A stretch of 64,000 nucleotides of DNA. It comes from JAHQVI01 sp963727575. GTDB lineage: Bacteria > Pseudomonadota > Alphaproteobacteria > Rhizobiales > Rhodomicrobiaceae. This document shows, piece after piece, positions 1 to 8,576 of this stretch; positions within the stretch are counted from its first letter, which is position 1; each line of letters begins with the position of its first letter. The stretch is taken from contig CAVSIA010000009.1 of NCBI GenBank assembly GCA_963727575.1, positions 183,093-247,092 of the forward strand, in the 5' to 3' direction. The position numbers and the translations under genes are program-made. The notes under the pieces were generated by a model. That model was not told the DNA's origin. It saw only the letters and a list, made by a program, of their open reading frames with translations, and did not search any database.

Positions 1-321
1 CGATGGCTGGGAAGGCAATCAGGTCCGATCGCGATTGGGGCCTTTATCATTTCTCCAACGGCGGCGAACCCACCAGCTGGCAGGGCTTTGCCCAGGAGAT
101 TTTCCGACAGTCGGCGCCCTGGCTCGGGGCAAGTCCGGCCGTCGAGCCGATCGGCACGGAACAATTCGGCGCTCCTGCAGCCCGGCCGAGAAATTCGCTG
201 TTGGCGCTGACGAAGATCGAGCAGGTCTTCGGACTCGAAACCGCGATCGTGGCAGGCGGCGCTTGCGCCGGTGCTCGACGAGATGCGTACGGAGCAGGTG
301 GATATGAGGGCGGCGTTATGA
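1..321 (+). CDS. rfbD: dTDP-4-dehydrorhamnose reductase, C-terminal part (frameshifted)
   Basis: This is the 3' end of an RmlD/RfbD-type reductase, which makes dTDP-L-rhamnose in the last step of the pathway. The window starts inside the gene. The reading frame beginning at base 3 gives the typical late RmlD segment (GLYHFSNGGEPTSW, then a RPRNSLLALTK-like stretch). Near base 235 the homologous frame changes: dropping one base of the 'ggactcgaa' context gives FGLKPRSWQAALAPVLDEM and a natural TGA at 319-321, overlapping the rfbA ATG (ATGA). I read this as a one-base insertion, probably a sequence error. Assignment to the family is good; the exact shift point is inferred. Confidence 0.75.
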
Positions 322-1262
322 AGGGAATTATCCTGGCGGGCGGCAGCGGGTCACGCCTTCATCCACTGACGCTGGCGGTGTCCAAGCAGCTTCTGCCGGT
401 CTTCGACAAGCCGATGATCTATTACCCGCTCAGCGTGCTCATGCTCGCCGGCATTCGCGACATCCTGATCATCACCACGCCCGAAGACGCCTCGGCCTTC
501 CATCGCCTTCTCGGCGATGGCGCGCAATGGGGCCTCTCGATCAGCTATGCTGTCCAGCCGAGACCGGAGGGACTTGCCCAGGCCTTCATCATCGGCCGCG
601 AGTTCATCGGCACGAGCCGCGTCGCCCTGGTCCTGGGCGACAATATTTTCTACGGCCACGGCCTCTATTACGCCCTGAAAAGCGCCGCAGCCCAGGAAAC
701 GGGGGCGACCGTGTTCGGCTATTGGGTCTCCGATCCGCAGCGCTACGGCATCGTCTCCTTCGACGAAAGCGGGCGCGCCGTCGACATCGAGGAAAAGCCG
801 CGTCATCCGAAATCCAACTACGCCGTCACCGGGCTCTACTTCTACGACAACGACGTCGTCGGCATCGCGGCGGCCGTGCGCCCCTCCGGCCGCGGGGAGC
901 TGGAGATCACGGATGTCAACCGGGCGTATCTGGCACGCGGCGACCTGCGGGTCGAAACATTGGGGCGCGGCTACGCATGGCTCGATACCGGAACCTGCAA
1001 TTCACTCGTGGAAGCGAGCGAATTCGTGCGTACGATCGAGCGGCGCCAGGGTCTGAAAATAGCATGTCTGGAGGAGATTGCCTGGCGCAATGGCTGGATA
1101 AGCCGGGACGAGGTGCATGCGCGCGCCGCCGCCCTGAGCAAGAGCCCCTATGGCGACTATCTGCTGAACCTGACCATCGGCCAGGGCCCGATTTTCGTCG
1201 ATGACGGCGAGTTCCCCGAACATCCCGGCAGCCTGCGGACCGCATCGGGCGCGCTATTGTGA
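318..1262 (+). CDS. rfbA: glucose-1-phosphate thymidylyltransferase
   Basis: RfbA/RmlA condenses glucose-1-phosphate with dTTP to dTDP-glucose, the first step of dTDP-rhamnose synthesis for surface polysaccharide. The start at 318 gives MKGIILAGGSGSRLHPLT, the signature nucleotidyltransferase motif, followed by SKQLLPVFDKPMIYYPLS, the LGDNIFYG metal-binding region (near residue 108), EEKPRHPKSNYAVTG, and LDTGTCNSLVEAS near residue 225. All are diagnostic of RfbA rather than GalU or RfbF. The start codon overlaps the stop of rfbD by ATGA, so translation is probably coupled. At 314 residues the protein is about 20-25 longer than usual; the extra residues follow SPYGDYLLNL and look unconserved, so a late frameshift that bypasses the normal stop is possible. 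Confidence 0.93.
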   Translation: MKGIILAGGSGSRLHPLTLAVSKQLLPVFDKPMIYYPLSVLMLAGIRDILIITTPEDASAFHRLLGDGAQWGLSISYAVQPRPEGLAQAFIIGREFIGTSRVALVLGDNIFYGHGLYYALKSAAAQETGATVFGYWVSDPQRYGIVSFDESGRAVDIEEKPRHPKSNYAVTGLYFYDNDVVGIAAAVRPSGRGELEITDVNRAYLARGDLRVETLGRGYAWLDTGTCNSLVEASEFVRTIERRQGLKIACLEEIAWRNGWISRDEVHARAAALSKSPYGDYLLNLTIGQGPIFVDDGEFPEHPGSLRTASGALL

Positions 1263-1580
1263 GGACGTCGAAGCCGCCCGTCCCGCGCTGGGCTTAGCTC
1301 GATCGATCGCAGGACGCGCCGCACAGCGGCAGCCACGACACGCCGGTCGGCGCCGGTCCGGGCTCGACCTCAGGCGACCACGCGCCGATGGAACGCCTCG
1401 ACGCTCGCCCCCGGCCCGACGCAACGCTGCACCATCGCTCAAATAAGCGCTCCCAGCCCCCGGTCGTCGGCTCTCATTCACCTTACCTTAAGGTAAACTA
1501 AGTGTTATCTCCTACAGGGCGACCTGCTATAACGAGGCGCATAAGTAACCAAATATCGGGATTATGAGAGGGGGACCAAA
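1263..1580. other. intergenic region, no gene
   Basis: These 318 bases contain no reading frame that resembles a protein. The first 180 bases are GC-rich; the last 100 are AT-richer and carry the perfect palindrome listed at 1483-1496 and the promoter region of the following small membrane protein gene. Confidence 0.6.
1483..1496. promoter_or_regulatory. 14-bp perfect palindrome, possible operator
   Basis: TTACCTTAAGGTAA reads identically on both strands and lies 85 bases upstream of the small membrane protein gene at 1581. It is well placed to be a dimeric regulator site overlapping a promoter. No cognate regulator is visible nearby, so the role is inference. Confidence 0.35.
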
Positions 1581-1832
1581 ATGTTCTTACCAGCTGAATA
1601 TTTCTGGCTCGAACCGGTGCTGATTGCTGCAGTGGTCGTGTTCTTCGTCGACTGGATCGGAAACACCATCACCTTCAGCAATCGTGTAGTCAACGCGTTC
1701 GTTACCGCGCTGCTGTTCGGTCTCATTTTTGGCGTGCTGGTCTATTTCGGCTACGGCAGCATCGAGATGTCCGTCAGCTCGACGCCCGCTCCGGGCGCTC
1801 CGGCCGCGACCTCGACGGCACCGTCAAACTGA
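1581..1832 (+). CDS. small two-helix membrane protein, unknown function
   Basis: This encodes an 83-residue protein I do not recognise. Two hydrophobic helices are evident, roughly residues 10-25 (LIAAVVVFFVDWIG) and 38-58 (AFVTALLFGLIFGVLVYFGYG), joined by a short polar loop (NTITFSNRVVN). The C-terminal 25 residues are Ser/Thr/Pro/Ala-rich and probably unstructured. The ATG at 1581 has a strong ribosome-binding site (GAGAGGGGGACC) just upstream. The gene is monocistronic: a palindrome precedes it and a good terminator follows 36 bases after the stop. It looks like a real inner-membrane protein. Confidence 0.7.
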   Translation: MFLPAEYFWLEPVLIAAVVVFFVDWIGNTITFSNRVVNAFVTALLFGLIFGVLVYFGYGSIEMSVSSTPAPGAPAATSTAPSN

Positions 1833-1867
1833 CCCGCGTCGCCAACGACGCTCGTCATTGAGTGCAT

Positions 1868-1899
1868 GGGCCGCGACTGGCGAGGTCGCGGCCCTTTTT
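1868..1899 (+). terminator. rho-independent terminator
   Basis: A 10-bp perfect GC stem (GGGCCGCGAC / GTCGCGGCCC) with a 7-base loop is followed directly by TTTTT. It ends the transcript of the small membrane protein gene at 1581-1832. Confidence 0.85.
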
Positions 1900-2022
1900 G
1901 CTGCCCGAGGTCCGCCCCGCAGGGCCGAGCCGGCCCCGCGGCGGCCGCTTCGACAGGTCGCGGGGTGATGCCCTATCCACCGGCGCAGCCGTCGCATAGG
2001 GTTCGAGTGATCACGATTTCTC

Positions 2023-3006
2023 ATGCGCGCCATGGCTTCAATTTCGTCGACAATACCGCCTGCGGCCGGCATCCCCGGCGCTGAAACCGAGCTGACGGTG
2101 CAACTCCCGGACGGGCGAACGCTCGGCTACGCAGACTATGGCGACCGAAACGGCCTGCCGATCATCGGACTGCACGGCACGCCGGGCTCGCGCTATATGT
2201 TCCAACTCGCCGGCCCGGCCGCGCGCGCGCTGAAAATCCGGCTGCTGGCGCCGGAACGGCCCGGCTTCGGCCTGTCCTCGTTTCAGGGAAAACGCACGCT
2301 TGCCGGATATGCCGACGATATCAGAGATTTCGCCGATCGAATGGACCTCGACCGCTTCGCCGTCGCTGGTGTTTCCGGCGGCGGTCCCTATGCCGCAGCT
2401 TGCGCGGCGCTGCTGCCGGACCGCGTGTCCGCACTGGGCCTGATCAGCCCGATCGGACCGATGACCAGGCCCGATACGTCCCGATCGATCGGTCCGGGAC
2501 ATTATTTTGCATTTCGCCTGCTGCCCCGCGCGCTGCCGGCCATCGCCGCGATCTTCAGCATCGGACGGCTGGCATTTCTTTATGCGCCGAGTGTGATCTT
2601 CGGGCTGATCCTCAGCCGGTCCGCGCCCTCGGATTGGGCGATCCTCAGACGGCCGGAGGTGCGCCGCAACCTGCTGCGCGGCGTGGCCGAAGGCTGCCGA
2701 CCGGGGATCGCCGCCAGCGTCCAGGAAATGCGCATCTTTTCAAAGGATTGGAACGTTCCGCTCGATAGGATCACGGCGCCGTCTTTTCTTTGGCAGGGAA
2801 CAAGCGACCGGAACGTGCCGGTCGGTGCTGCGCTCCGTCTCGGGGCGCTGATCCCCGGCTGCCGGGTCCAGAGGATCGAAGCCGCAGGCCATTATTGGAT
2901 CTTCGACCACATCGCCGAGGTGCTGACCACGATTGCGGACGCGGTAAAGGCAGAGCGCGAACCTGCGCCGGTCGCGGACCGTTTGCGGGCAAACCGCCAT
3001 CCGTAA
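2023..3006 (+). CDS. alpha/beta-fold hydrolase
   Basis: This encodes a 327-residue alpha/beta hydrolase. The oxyanion-hole motif HGTPGSR is at residue 51, the nucleophile elbow GVSGGG places the serine at residue 118, and a late GTSD (Asp 262) and GHYWIFDH (His 290) complete a convincing catalytic triad. There is a short cap region between residues 150 and 230. No signal peptide is clear. The start is uncertain: ATG codons at 2023 and 2032 are both possible and neither has a strong ribosome-binding site; the conserved fold begins near residue 25. The substrate cannot be inferred. It stands alone between a terminator and a gene with no shared role. Confidence 0.85.
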   Translation: MRAMASISSTIPPAAGIPGAETELTVQLPDGRTLGYADYGDRNGLPIIGLHGTPGSRYMFQLAGPAARALKIRLLAPERPGFGLSSFQGKRTLAGYADDIRDFADRMDLDRFAVAGVSGGGPYAAACAALLPDRVSALGLISPIGPMTRPDTSRSIGPGHYFAFRLLPRALPAIAAIFSIGRLAFLYAPSVIFGLILSRSAPSDWAILRRPEVRRNLLRGVAEGCRPGIAASVQEMRIFSKDWNVPLDRITAPSFLWQGTSDRNVPVGAALRLGALIPGCRVQRIEAAGHYWIFDHIAEVLTTIADAVKAEREPAPVADRLRANRHP

Positions 3007-3275
3007 TCGCCGATATTGCCAGACGGCCGTTTTTCTGAAATCACAGTCCGGGTGTCAAGGCGACGAGCCCAGCAATCATCCGGGGCGGAATGGCGCGAAA
3101 ACCTCGGCGCGGAAAAAAAGCAACGCTCCGGCGAAAAGGTCGGTGCTTTTCCACCAATTTGTTCCCGTAATGCAATTTACGCCTCACAAATGCCCACATA
3201 TACATGAAGCTCGTAATGAGAGGCTTGATGCCGTTTTTGCGTGACTAATCTTCTGCTCGTAGGGAAGCTTCGCTT

Positions 3276-5522
3276 GTGGCAAATCCCCAGGATCTGGAGA
3301 AACTTTGCCAAGGTCCCAAAGTTTGGAATGCCTGGCGCGAGGAACAGTACAATCGCGTCCCGGACCTCAGGAATGCGAGCCTTACGCTCAGCCAGCGGCA
3401 ATTCGGCCCCAGCAATGGCGGTCCGATAGACCTGCAGGACACTGATCTTGAGGGCGCGGAGTTTCGCCACGCTACGCTGACGGGTGCCAACCTTCAGCGA
3501 GCCAACTTGGTTGCGGCCGATCTGGTTCACGCCCGGCTCGACGGCGCCTCTCTGGCCGGCGCGGATCTGACCGACGCCGTGCTCGACTACGCGGACCTGA
3601 CTGGGGCATCGCTCGACGGCGCGATCCTGATCGGCGCGAGCCTGGCCAATGTGCGAGGGCTCACCGCAGACCAGATCGTGGGAACGCATGGCGATGCCAG
3701 CACGGTTCTGCCCGGCGATATGCTGCCACCGGACAACTGGTTCCCGCCGCTGGATGAAGACATTCTCGCGGGATTTCCGGCCCCCGCTCCGGTCTGCACC
3801 ACCGATCCGTACGAAGTGCTCGGCGTCGACCAGGGAGCGCCACAGGACGTCATTCGAACGGCGTTCCGCAATCTGGTCAAGCAGGTGCACCCGGACCTCA
3901 ATCCGGGCGATGCCGAAGCGCAGGAGACCTTCAAGCGCGTTTCCTCGGCCTATCGGATCCTCAACGATCCCGACAAGCGCGCCCGCTATGATCGCGGCGA
4001 GATCGGCGGGGACGGCGAGGTGACCGCCGAGTTCGAGGCAAAACAGCATTTCCGCCGTTATGCGCGCCGCTTCTATGCTACGGCAGGCGCCTCGCTGGTG
4101 CTTGCGGTCGGCGTGCTGGTGGTGGTCTGGTATTCGGTGCTGACGCAGCCCGAGGGCGATCGAAACCGGGTCGAACTCACTGTAGCGGCGCGTCCGAAGC
4201 AGGCCGAGCGTCTCGGCTCGAAGATCGAGTCCCTGGTCGCGGAGCCGGCAGCCGTCGCGCAGCCCGAGGCCGATGAGAAAGCCGGGTCCGAAAAAGACCG
4301 ATCGGACGATCGTCAAGTCCCGCCCGCAGATGCCGGACCGGGTGCGGATCGGGCGGCATCCGCCTCCGCCCCTGAGGATGCTCCGGTCGTACCCAGCCCC
4401 GCAGCACAGGCGCCTGTCGCGGAGCAGACGAGCGAGCCGAAAGCTGCTGCCGTGGAGGCCGAAACGGCACCGGTTGCCGACGCCGGGCCGAGCCAAGGCG
4501 AGCCCGTGAGCAAGGCGGCAAGCGTCGAAAGCGACATAGCGGGCGACAAATCGAAGCCGGCGGTGGTCGAGGCGGCACCGGTCAAGACGGCGGCCGCCGA
4601 TGCCGGTTCGCTCGCGGTTGCCGTACCCGATCCCGATATTACAGCCGCTCCCGCTCCCGAAGCGACCGCGGGATCAGCTCCGTCCGCGGCGCCAGAGGCT
4701 CCATCAGCCGAAGCCGATGCGCCGCAGACCTCACCCAAGCCCACCGCGGTGGCGCCTGAGCCGCAAGGCGAAAAAATTGCCAGCCTGACCGAAGAGGTTC
4801 CATCCGGCCCGCCTGCCGCGAGCGAACCCGCGGCGGAAAAGCCCGCGCCTGCGGAAACCTCCGAGCCTCCGGCTCCGGCGGCAAGCGAAACACCGCCGGC
4901 GACCGGCAACCCGCCCCCCGCCGCCGCGCTCGGCTCCGATCAAAAGGATGCCGCGCGCCCTCTTGGTGAACAAAATAGCGAAAAAGAGGCTCGTCCGGCG
5001 GATGCTGACGCGGCCGGCTCGGTCGCGCCCGCATCTGCGTCCGACGAAAAAGCGATCGAGGAAAAGCAAGGCGCGGATCGCCCGCGCGTTGCGAGCCAGG
5101 ATCCATCACAGGACCTGCCACGCGAATTTCTCCTGCGCCAAATACAGACCGGCGCTCTCATCAACGACCCGATCTCGCAAATGTTCAAAGACCGCGCGAT
5201 CCGGAACGCGCTGGCGCCGATCGGCGGCCAGGCGACAGCTAGCGTCGGCGCCTCGGGCACACAGGACGATGTCACCGAGCAGGAAGAGGTCTGGGACGTA
5301 TATACGCACTCGCTACCGGACGCAGTCCCTGGCGAGACGCGCCAATGGCCGGAGATCCTCAATTCGAAAAAGCCGAAACGCGCCTTGGCCTCTCCCCCTC
5401 CAGCTTCAATTCCCGTTCCGGCCCGCGTAGCGGTCGAAAAGGCTCCGCCGCCGCAGCACACGCCGCCACAGGCCGCCGCTCGGAAACGGGCCGTGTCGGA
5501 CATTCTGGCCGGCGGGTTGTGA
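3276..5522 (+). CDS. pentapeptide-repeat / J-domain membrane protein with long Ala-Pro-rich tail
   Basis: A 748-residue protein of unusual architecture. Residues about 51-126 are pentapeptide repeats of the A(D/N)LxxA type (for example ANLQRANLVAADL). Residues about 177-241 form a J-domain beginning DPYEVLGVDQGA and carrying the essential HPD tripeptide at 205-207, so it should stimulate an Hsp70 ATPase. A single membrane helix follows at about 269-290. The remaining 450 residues are low-complexity, rich in Ala, Pro, Glu and Ser, with a more ordered last 120 residues. The J-domain would face the cytoplasm if the N-terminus is inside. The start is GTG at 3276 with a weak ribosome-binding site. 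Partner and function are unknown. Confidence 0.8.
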   Translation: MANPQDLEKLCQGPKVWNAWREEQYNRVPDLRNASLTLSQRQFGPSNGGPIDLQDTDLEGAEFRHATLTGANLQRANLVAADLVHARLDGASLAGADLTDAVLDYADLTGASLDGAILIGASLANVRGLTADQIVGTHGDASTVLPGDMLPPDNWFPPLDEDILAGFPAPAPVCTTDPYEVLGVDQGAPQDVIRTAFRNLVKQVHPDLNPGDAEAQETFKRVSSAYRILNDPDKRARYDRGEIGGDGEVTAEFEAKQHFRRYARRFYATAGASLVLAVGVLVVVWYSVLTQPEGDRNRVELTVAARPKQAERLGSKIESLVAEPAAVAQPEADEKAGSEKDRSDDRQVPPADAGPGADRAASASAPEDAPVVPSPAAQAPVAEQTSEPKAAAVEAETAPVADAGPSQGEPVSKAASVESDIAGDKSKPAVVEAAPVKTAAADAGSLAVAVPDPDITAAPAPEATAGSAPSAAPEAPSAEADAPQTSPKPTAVAPEPQGEKIASLTEEVPSGPPAASEPAAEKPAPAETSEPPAPAASETPPATGNPPPAAALGSDQKDAARPLGEQNSEKEARPADADAAGSVAPASASDEKAIEEKQGADRPRVASQDPSQDLPREFLLRQIQTGALINDPISQMFKDRAIRNALAPIGGQATASVGASGTQDDVTEQEEVWDVYTHSLPDAVPGETRQWPEILNSKKPKRALASPPPASIPVPARVAVEKAPPPQHTPPQAAARKRAVSDILAGGL

Positions 5523-5706
5523 GCCGACGGGTTTGAGGGGACCTCCGGCGTTCGCGCGCGGGTTTGCCCAACGTGCGAGCTCTACGATGGGCGACGCCCG
5601 CTCGGCCTCCGAGGTCAACCGACGAATGCATCAGGCTTTCTCGGCGCGGGTCTCGACGGGGCTCCGGCGCGTTGCACGAAATCCCGCTCGGCGCTCCAAG
5701 CCTGTC

Positions 5707-7107
5707 TTACAACGGCATCCGGATCGTTGCCTTCAATCCGCCCATGCGGCTCTCGCCTAGATGGATTTCGCCGCCATGGGCGCGGATGATATCGCGGGTG
5801 ATCGCCAGCCCGAGACCAGTGCTCTTGACGTTCTGATTGCGCGCCTTGTCCAGGCTGTAGAACGGCCGGAACACGGCTTCCCGATGCTCGGGCGGAACCC
5901 CCGGCCCGTCATCCTCCACCGTCACCACGAGGTTGCGCCGCGAACAAACCGCCGTGATCGAGATCTTCGTGCCGAAACGGGTGGCATTGCTTACCAAGTT
6001 GATCACGGCGCGCTTGAACGCATTGCGGCGGATGGTGGCGAAGAAATGCTGGTTGGGCGCGTTGAGGGTTACCAACCGGCCGCGGTGGCCGGCATAGGCG
6101 CCATGGATCTCTTTCAGCAGGCCGAAAATGTCGGTGCGCGTGGCCTCCTCGCCGATGCCGCCCTTGGAAAAGGCGAGGTAATCCTCCAGCATCTGCTGCA
6201 TCTCGTCGACGTCGGAGACGAGCTCGTTGACCTCCGGTGAATTGCCGAGCATGGCAAGCTGAAGCCGGAAGCGCGTCAGCACCGTGCGCAGGTCATGGCT
6301 GACGCCGGCGAGCATGGTCGTGCGCTGCTCGACATGGCGCTCGATGCGATCCCGCATTTCCAGGAACGCGGCCGACGCCTGCCGCACCTCGCGAGCGCCG
6401 CGCACACGGAAATCCTTCGGCACGGGCTGGCCGCGGCCAAAGCAGTCCGCCGCGCTCGCCAGCGCCAGAATCGGCCGGATCTGGTTGCGCAGGAACAGGA
6501 TCGCGACGGTCAGCAGGATCAGCGACGTCGTCACCATCCAAAGCAGAAAGATATGCGTGTTGGAGGCGTAGGTCTGGCTGCGCCGCGCCAGCACCTTCAT
6601 CACCGCATGGTCGAGCTGAACGCGGATATCGACGTAATCCGAAGCGCCGACCGTGTCGATCCAGAAGGGGCGGGCAATCTTGGCGCGGATGGTCTTGGAC
6701 AGCGTGCGGTCGAGGAAGCCGAAGAACGGCCGCTCGTTGGGCGGCGGCAGCGTACCGCCGGGGATCACCTGTACGACGAGCCCTAGCTCCTGGCGCGCCA
6801 TGTCGGTGAGGCCGACATAGCCGTCCCGATTGGGATAGTTCTCGTAGAGCGAGACCAGCAGGCTGATATCCTGGACCGTGGCGCTCGAAAGCCGGCGCGT
6901 CACATACTCCCAATGCCGGTCCATGAACACGAAGACCAGCACCGATTGCAGCAGCACGATCGGCGCGATGATGATCAGCAGGGCGCGGGCGTAAAGCCCC
7001 TTGGGCAGCAGCGACGAGCCGAAGCTCCCGAACTTCTGGAGGAAATTCCGGGTGTCCGGCCGCCTTCGTAGTGGGCCAACCGCCCTGTGATCGGAGATCG
7101 AAGCCAT
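5707..7107 (-). CDS. EnvZ-type sensor histidine kinase
   Basis: A 466-residue inner-membrane sensor kinase. Two membrane helices at about residues 40-62 and 187-207 flank a periplasmic sensor region of about 120 residues, followed by a HAMP-like linker. The dimerisation box reads GVSHDLRTVLTRF, with the phospho-acceptor His near residue 274; the usual Pro after RT is Val here. The ATPase domain has the N-box (NLVSNATRFG), DDGPGVP and GLGLAI. The start ATG overlaps the stop codon of the response regulator by one base (TGATG), so the pair is translationally coupled. The signal is unknown; the related FeuQ/EnvZ group responds to envelope or osmotic conditions. Confidence 0.9.
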   Translation of the reverse strand: MASISDHRAVGPLRRRPDTRNFLQKFGSFGSSLLPKGLYARALLIIIAPIVLLQSVLVFVFMDRHWEYVTRRLSSATVQDISLLVSLYENYPNRDGYVGLTDMARQELGLVVQVIPGGTLPPPNERPFFGFLDRTLSKTIRAKIARPFWIDTVGASDYVDIRVQLDHAVMKVLARRSQTYASNTHIFLLWMVTTSLILLTVAILFLRNQIRPILALASAADCFGRGQPVPKDFRVRGAREVRQASAAFLEMRDRIERHVEQRTTMLAGVSHDLRTVLTRFRLQLAMLGNSPEVNELVSDVDEMQQMLEDYLAFSKGGIGEEATRTDIFGLLKEIHGAYAGHRGRLVTLNAPNQHFFATIRRNAFKRAVINLVSNATRFGTKISITAVCSRRNLVVTVEDDGPGVPPEHREAVFRPFYSLDKARNQNVKSTGLGLAITRDIIRAHGGEIHLGESRMGGLKATIRMPL

Positions 7108-7825
7108 CAGTCAATATAGAAGATGTAGCCGCGACCGCGAACTGTTTGTAAATAGGCGGGATTTCCGGGATCGATCTCGATCTTCCGGCGCAGGCGGTTG
7201 ATCTGGACGTCGACGGCGCGCTCGCTGTCATGGCCCGAAAGCTGGGCGAGCTCCTCGCGGTCCACCGGCATCCCCGGACGCAGCGCGAAATGCCGGAGCA
7301 GGTTGCGCTCGATTTCCGTCAGCTTCACGGTCTCGCCATCCGCCCGCAGCTCGCCCCGGACCGGATGGAAGGTGAACTTGCCGAAGCTGATCTCTTCCGG
7401 CCCGGCCGCGACCTCGACGCGCCGGTTGAGGATGTTCTTCATCCGCAGCAGCAACTCGCGGGGCTCGAACGGCTTGGAGAGATAATCGTCGGCGCCGATC
7501 TCGAGCCCGGCGATGCGGTCCTCCGGATCGGTGCGCGCCGTCAGCATCAGGATCGGCACCTGGGACCGGGTTCTGAGGTCCTGGCCAGCGAAAGGCCGGT
7601 CTCGCCCGGCATCATGATGTCCAGGATGATCAGGTCGAAACTCAGGCCGCGCATGCTGGAGCGCGCCGAGGATGCATCCTCCGCCGTCGACACCCGGTAG
7701 CCGTTTTCCATGAGGAAGCGGGCGATCAGGTCGCGAATCCGCTGATCGTCATCGACAACGAGAATGTGCCTGGCGTCATCCGGCACCGCGGACGCCGCGC
7801 CAGGCGCGTTGGCTTCGTCTGTCAT
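7107..7825 (-). CDS. OmpR-family response regulator (frameshifted), PetR-like
   Basis: A two-domain DNA-binding response regulator. The receiver domain has the acidic pair VVDDD, the phospho-acceptor in LIILDIMMPG, and continues in a second frame as PILMLTARTD and GADDYLSKPF. The winged-helix domain ends in RGRGYIFYID, typical of OmpR/PhoB proteins. The frame changes near 7582: restoring one base gives LSLAQDLRTRSQVPILML, so one C is probably missing from the sequence. The start overlaps the MarR gene stop (ATGA) and the stop overlaps the kinase start. The order MarR regulator then OmpR regulator recalls petP-petR of Rhodobacter; the specific name is an inference. Confidence 0.85.
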
Positions 7826-8406
7826 CCTCTCTCCAACGGCCCCTTCTGCCCGCGCCTGCCCCGCTCACGCTCACCGTCACGATCATAGGGCAAACCGGCG
7901 CCCTCCCCAATCATGGCTTCCAGAAACCGGGCCACGGCAGCTTCCTCGTCCCGGCCGACGGCCGCGAGCGCGTCCTCGATCTTGACGAGTTGCGGCGCGG
8001 CCAGACGCGAGGCCAGCGCGGCACCGGACTCGGTTGCGTAAAGCAGGCGCTCGCGCTTGTCGGCCTTGCCCGATTCCTGCGCGACATAGCCCTCTTTTAT
8101 CAACTCCCGCAGCACTCTTGCCAGACTTTGCTTGGTGATTTGCAGAGTTTCCAGAAGATCGGCGACGCGCATGCCCGGATAGCGGTGGATGAAATGCATC
8201 ACCCGGTGATGAGCGCGGCCGAAACCGATCTCGTTGAGGATGCGGTCGGGGTCCCTGGTGAACTCCCGGTAAGCGAAGAACAGCGCCTCGACATACCAGT
8301 GAAGCTGGTCTTGACGCAGCCTTTGCGCTGCGCGCGACTTCTCTTCGGCTCTCATGGAAGGGCCGGCGGCGGGGCGGTCGTCCGCGTCGGAAACTATGTC
8401 AGCCAT
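7822..8406 (-). CDS. MarR-family transcriptional regulator (PetP-like)
   Basis: A winged-helix regulator of the MarR family: GFGRAHHRVMHFIHRYPG, then the recognition helix region ITKQSLARVLRELIKEGYV and the wing KADKRERLLYAT. I chose the ATG at 8406 (MADIVSD), giving 194 residues; an in-frame start at 8475 would add 23 unconserved residues and run into the ilvE leader. The last 30 residues are charged and probably disordered. The gene heads the regulator-kinase operon, overlapping the next gene by ATGA, and is divergent from ilvE. An inverted repeat spans its start codon and could mediate autoregulation. Confidence 0.85.
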   Translation of the reverse strand: MADIVSDADDRPAAGPSMRAEEKSRAAQRLRQDQLHWYVEALFFAYREFTRDPDRILNEIGFGRAHHRVMHFIHRYPGMRVADLLETLQITKQSLARVLRELIKEGYVAQESGKADKRERLLYATESGAALASRLAAPQLVKIEDALAAVGRDEEAAVARFLEAMIGEGAGLPYDRDGERERGRRGQKGPLERG

Positions 8407-8415
8407 GTTGACATA
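8395..8415. promoter_or_regulatory. inverted repeat over the MarR gene start, candidate autoregulatory operator
   Basis: TATGTCA and TGACATA form 7-base perfect arms around GCCATGT, which contains the start codon of the MarR gene on the minus strand. MarR proteins usually bind palindromes of this size near their own start; binding here is inferred only. Confidence 0.4.
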
Positions 8416-8520
8416 ATTGGACTTGTTTCTTCCCCAGAGCAAGTCTAACCTTGCCGCTTCCGAAATTCTTTGCAAACCCCCTGCCCATAAGAATTATTGG
8501 TGCTAAGGTTTCAGGATTCA

Positions 8521-8539
8521 TCCGGCCCTTAGAGCCGGA
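8521..8539 (+). promoter_or_regulatory. hairpin in the ilvE 5' leader
   Basis: TCCGGC and GCCGGA pair around a 7-base loop about 40 bases before the ilvE start and are followed by ATTT. It might be a weak attenuator or just a leader structure; no leader peptide rich in branched-chain residues is visible. Confidence 0.25.
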
Positions 8540-8576
8540 ATTTACCCATGCATTACGCCTGCCGCTGGAGGAAATT

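Noticed and set aside
3177..4496. A 439-residue open frame on the minus strand
   Set aside because: Antisense to the pentapeptide/J-domain gene, whose motifs fix the true strand.
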